From Aquitalea sp. LB_tupeE (GTDB taxonomy: Bacteria > Pseudomonadota > Gammaproteobacteria > Burkholderiales > Chromobacteriaceae), in the NCBI RefSeq assembly GCF_013391415.1, contig NZ_JACAXB010000033.1:62001-126000 (forward strand): a stretch of DNA of 64,000 nt, written 5' to 3'. The notes beneath the pieces are model-generated. The model was given only the letters and a program-made list of their open reading frames with translations, ran no database searches and was not told the DNA's origin. Below, piece by piece: positions 61,530 to 64,000 of the stretch (its first letter is position 1; the number at the start of each line of letters is the position of its first letter). The position numbers and the translations under genes are program-made.

Positions 61530-64000
61530 ATGAAGTCCCCCATTGCAATCGTAGGAGTCAGCTGTCAACTGCCGGGCGCGAAAACTGCGGCAGACTTTTG
61601 GAATAATATAAAAATGGGAAAGCGAACGATCACTCGACTTCAAGGAGCAGATAAACAGGGGCTACACATGGCTGTCGGCTTCCTAGACGGATCCGATGAA
61701 TTCGATTATGAACGATTCGGAATTACAAAAAAAGAGGCGATACTAATTGACCCGCAACATAGGAAGTTTGCCGAATGTGTGGCTGACGCATTGGAAATGG
61801 TGGAACAGAAAAAATTTACCGATACTTCATTCAACCGACATGTAGGTGTTTATGCTTCTATGCCGATGAACACATATCTACCTACCACTCGCGGACATAT
61901 AGATACCAGCTTACATACGCTTGATGGTCTGCAATCAACTCTAACCAATGACAAGGACTACATTGCGCTCAGATGCGCTTATATGCTGGACCTACGGGGG
62001 CCAGCCATTAATGTGCAAGCATCTTGCGCAAGTACGCTAATCAGTCTGCATCAGGCCTGTCTAGCACTGGAAAACGATGACTGCGACATGGCTGTAGTAG
62101 GCGGCGCAACGATAATGTGGCCTCAATTGCGGGCATACAAATGGATTGATGGCAGCATTTTTTCACGCTCCGGAGCCTGTCACCCATTCTCGACACTTGC
62201 AGACGGTACCGTGCACGGCAACGGGGCCGCCGTAGTAGTACTCAAAAAACTGAGCAAGGCCATAAATGACAACAACAAAATATTTGGCATCATTAAAGCA
62301 ACCGGACTGAACAGCGACGGCGCCAGAAAGTCTTCATTTACGGCCCCCAGCGCTGACGGTCAAAAAGAACTGATTGGACGCGTATTAAAAGACATCGACG
62401 TAACATCGATCGGCCTGCTCGAGGCTCATGCCACAGGAACCGCCGTGGGGGACAAGGTTGAACTGCAGGTGCTTGAATCCTTGTTTTCCGGATTGTCACC
62501 TGCAACCTCCTATTGTGCCCTAGGCGCTAGCAAGCCCTACGTCGGACATCTTGAAGCCACATCCGGAGTTGTCAGCCTCATCAAGGCCTGTCACTCGATG
62601 CTGGAGGGTGTGCATACGCCAGACATCGTGGGCAACGACTGGTTGAAAACTAAAGAAAGCCCTTTTTACTTGCCGGCCAGATTGACGGAGTGGCCCTCTT
62701 CGAACTTGCACCCACGTCGTGCCTGTGTGAGTTCATTTGGCATGGGCGGAACGAATGCATTTGTTTTACTTGAAGAACCTTCGTTGGCCGAGCGTGCCAG
62801 CGTTGCGAATCATCAACCTCAGGCCATGCAATCGCAGCCGCGCGAAAAACTACTGTGGAGCGGCCTTAAAACTTCGACAAAGCGCCAATCTCACGAAAAT
62901 CTTGGCGTGAATATCATCGACGAAGTTACATTGAAAGTCTATGAAATAGTAATTCAGGCAGAGAGTCACCCTTGGATCAACGACCATCAGTTGAACAATC
63001 AATCTCTAATACCAGCGACCTACTACATCCACCTGTTTAGATCAATCGCCGCCCATCTCGATCTACCATTCGAATGGGCACTCTCATCCGTTCAAATCCT
63101 GAAAAAACTAATTCTGGATGGACCCGTACCTCTAAGGCTTAGCGCCAACAAGCACGACGACTCATGGTCTTTGCGCATAGAAAGCCGGAGTAAGGATGAA
63201 TGGGAACCGAGGGTACATGCCACCGCTAGAATCGTTAATAAAAAGAGCTTCGATGAAAAAATAACGTTAAACGCTCTATTGCAACTCAATCAGGAACCCG
63301 TATCAATTGAATACTTCCCTGATCAGGTCGTCAGCCATGGCATGGCATTTCAGAATCTCAGGCATGCAGTTCGAACTCCATATGGCGTACTCGGATTGAT
63401 TTCAGATCCGGCCGGAAATCTTAAGAATCGTAGCGACAGTGAAGTTTGCCTACTTGATTCCTGCCTGCAGGTTTTCCGAATTGACCATGCAGATCGGGGG
63501 ATTTTGCCCAATGATGGTTTTTTACTAACTTCAGTTGACTATATAGATATTAATAATGTCGATTGGTGTAGTGCGCAAACGCTCTGGTGTCTTGGGTCTG
63601 CCAGAGCTCATTCGGCTATCGAAAGTGAATTTATCACCGATTATTTATTTTTCTCCGAGATGAATGGTGAAGTAGTCGGGGTGATCAAGGGCGTCACCGA
63701 GCGAAAGCTTTCTGGGAAAGCCGTACCCAACACTCCAACATCAAATAATCATGTTCAGACTGAACTGCCAATCCAAAACCCAGACAGCGTAACGCCGACA
63801 TTGATAGCCATTGTTTCAGAACTTGTTGGCATAGAGAAAGCACAGATCATGGAGTCTGACTCATTGGAATCGCTGGGTGTGGATTCGTTCGCAGCACTCG
63901 AGCTAAGTCTAACTCTGGAACAAAAACTGGGTAAAAAGATTAACCCCGACGACATCGACCGGAGATTCTCCATACAACAAATTGCATTCAAACTGAAGAC
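61530..64000 (+). CDS. Type I polyketide synthase, KS-DH-ACP (partial, 3' end outside window)
   Basis: At least 823 codons, open to the window end. Ketosynthase (about 1-418) starts SPIAIVGVSCQLPGAKTAAD and has the Cys-His-His triad: Cys166 in NVQASCASTL, His300 in EAHATGTAVGD, His340 in SKPYVGHLEA; spacing is normal. A dehydratase hotdog domain follows (about 445-720) with His486 in DHQLNNQSLIP and Asp643 in LLDSCLQ. An acyl carrier domain (about 750-823) has Ser786 in LGVDSFAALEL. There is no room for an acyltransferase between KS and DH nor for a ketoreductase before the ACP. AGGAGA precedes the ATG. Codon use is AT-richer than the genes before 58600. Confidence 0.88.
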   Translation, partial: MKSPIAIVGVSCQLPGAKTAADFWNNIKMGKRTITRLQGADKQGLHMAVGFLDGSDEFDYERFGITKKEAILIDPQHRKFAECVADALEMVEQKKFTDTSFNRHVGVYASMPMNTYLPTTRGHIDTSLHTLDGLQSTLTNDKDYIALRCAYMLDLRGPAINVQASCASTLISLHQACLALENDDCDMAVVGGATIMWPQLRAYKWIDGSIFSRSGACHPFSTLADGTVHGNGAAVVVLKKLSKAINDNNKIFGIIKATGLNSDGARKSSFTAPSADGQKELIGRVLKDIDVTSIGLLEAHATGTAVGDKVELQVLESLFSGLSPATSYCALGASKPYVGHLEATSGVVSLIKACHSMLEGVHTPDIVGNDWLKTKESPFYLPARLTEWPSSNLHPRRACVSSFGMGGTNAFVLLEEPSLAERASVANHQPQAMQSQPREKLLWSGLKTSTKRQSHENLGVNIIDEVTLKVYEIVIQAESHPWINDHQLNNQSLIPATYYIHLFRSIAAHLDLPFEWALSSVQILKKLILDGPVPLRLSANKHDDSWSLRIESRSKDEWEPRVHATARIVNKKSFDEKITLNALLQLNQEPVSIEYFPDQVVSHGMAFQNLRHAVRTPYGVLGLISDPAGNLKNRSDSEVCLLDSCLQVFRIDHADRGILPNDGFLLTSVDYIDINNVDWCSAQTLWCLGSARAHSAIESEFITDYLFFSEMNGEVVGVIKGVTERKLSGKAVPNTPTSNNHVQTELPIQNPDSVTPTLIAIVSELVGIEKAQIMESDSLESLGVDSFAALELSLTLEQKLGKKINPDDIDRRFSIQQIAFKLK

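Overview
The window is a high-GC, mostly coding bacterial chromosome segment. It carries three full methyl-accepting chemotaxis proteins, three HD-GYP proteins, a hybrid sensor kinase and many protein families common in betaproteobacteria. A member of the Neisseriales/Chromobacteriaceae type is my best guess; there is no rRNA or marker gene here to prove it. No tRNA, rRNA or CRISPR array was seen.

Layout. 1-5271 (minus strand): a five-gene exopolysaccharide-like operon, a UDP-GlcNAc 2-epimerase (wecB), a GT2 polymerase, a bactofilin-like membrane protein, an exported protein and a membrane-anchored protein cut by the window start. 5995-7623: chemoreceptor 1. 7685-10306: alanine transaminase alaC, a divergent Lrp-type regulator and a DDAH-like hydrolase. 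10429-21666: a SorC-type regulator divergent from a large polyol operon (SDR dehydrogenase, ABC importer with SBP, two permeases and ATPase, HAD phosphatase, D-arabinitol/mannitol dehydrogenase, xylulokinase, a transaldolase-like mini-ORF, fructokinase). Together these convert sorbitol, mannitol or arabitol to fructose 6-phosphate and xylulose 5-phosphate. 22785-26338: a molybdate operon modABC-nifQ-like-modE with a visible ModE operator. 26414-29223: hflX and a divergent DEAD-box helicase. 29411-39269: signalling block (hybrid kinase, HD-GYP response regulator, chemoreceptors 2 and 3, an HU protein, an S24 peptidase-like protein). 39303-42079: cadR/cadA metal resistance with a MerR-type promoter. 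42191-47116: a small ABM-domain membrane protein, then a FIST / HD-GYP / HD-GYP operon. 47192-50015: a secreted Ntn amide hydrolase, a DEDDh exonuclease, a small acidic protein and a flavin reductase-like protein. 50045-53667: a class III aminotransferase, a glutamine-synthetase-like ligase and a divergent GntR regulator. 53740-58607: TetR regulator divergent from a tripartite emrAB-type efflux operon.

From about 58655 to the right end the character changes. A decayed IS3-family transposase is followed by a nucleobase permease, a stretch with a decayed minus-strand reading frame, an AT-richer YdcZ-type transporter and an AT-richer type I polyketide synthase gene that runs off the window. The visible PKS order is KS-DH-ACP with no acyltransferase or ketoreductase. 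This looks like the left edge of an acquired biosynthetic island and is the most promising unexplored system here.
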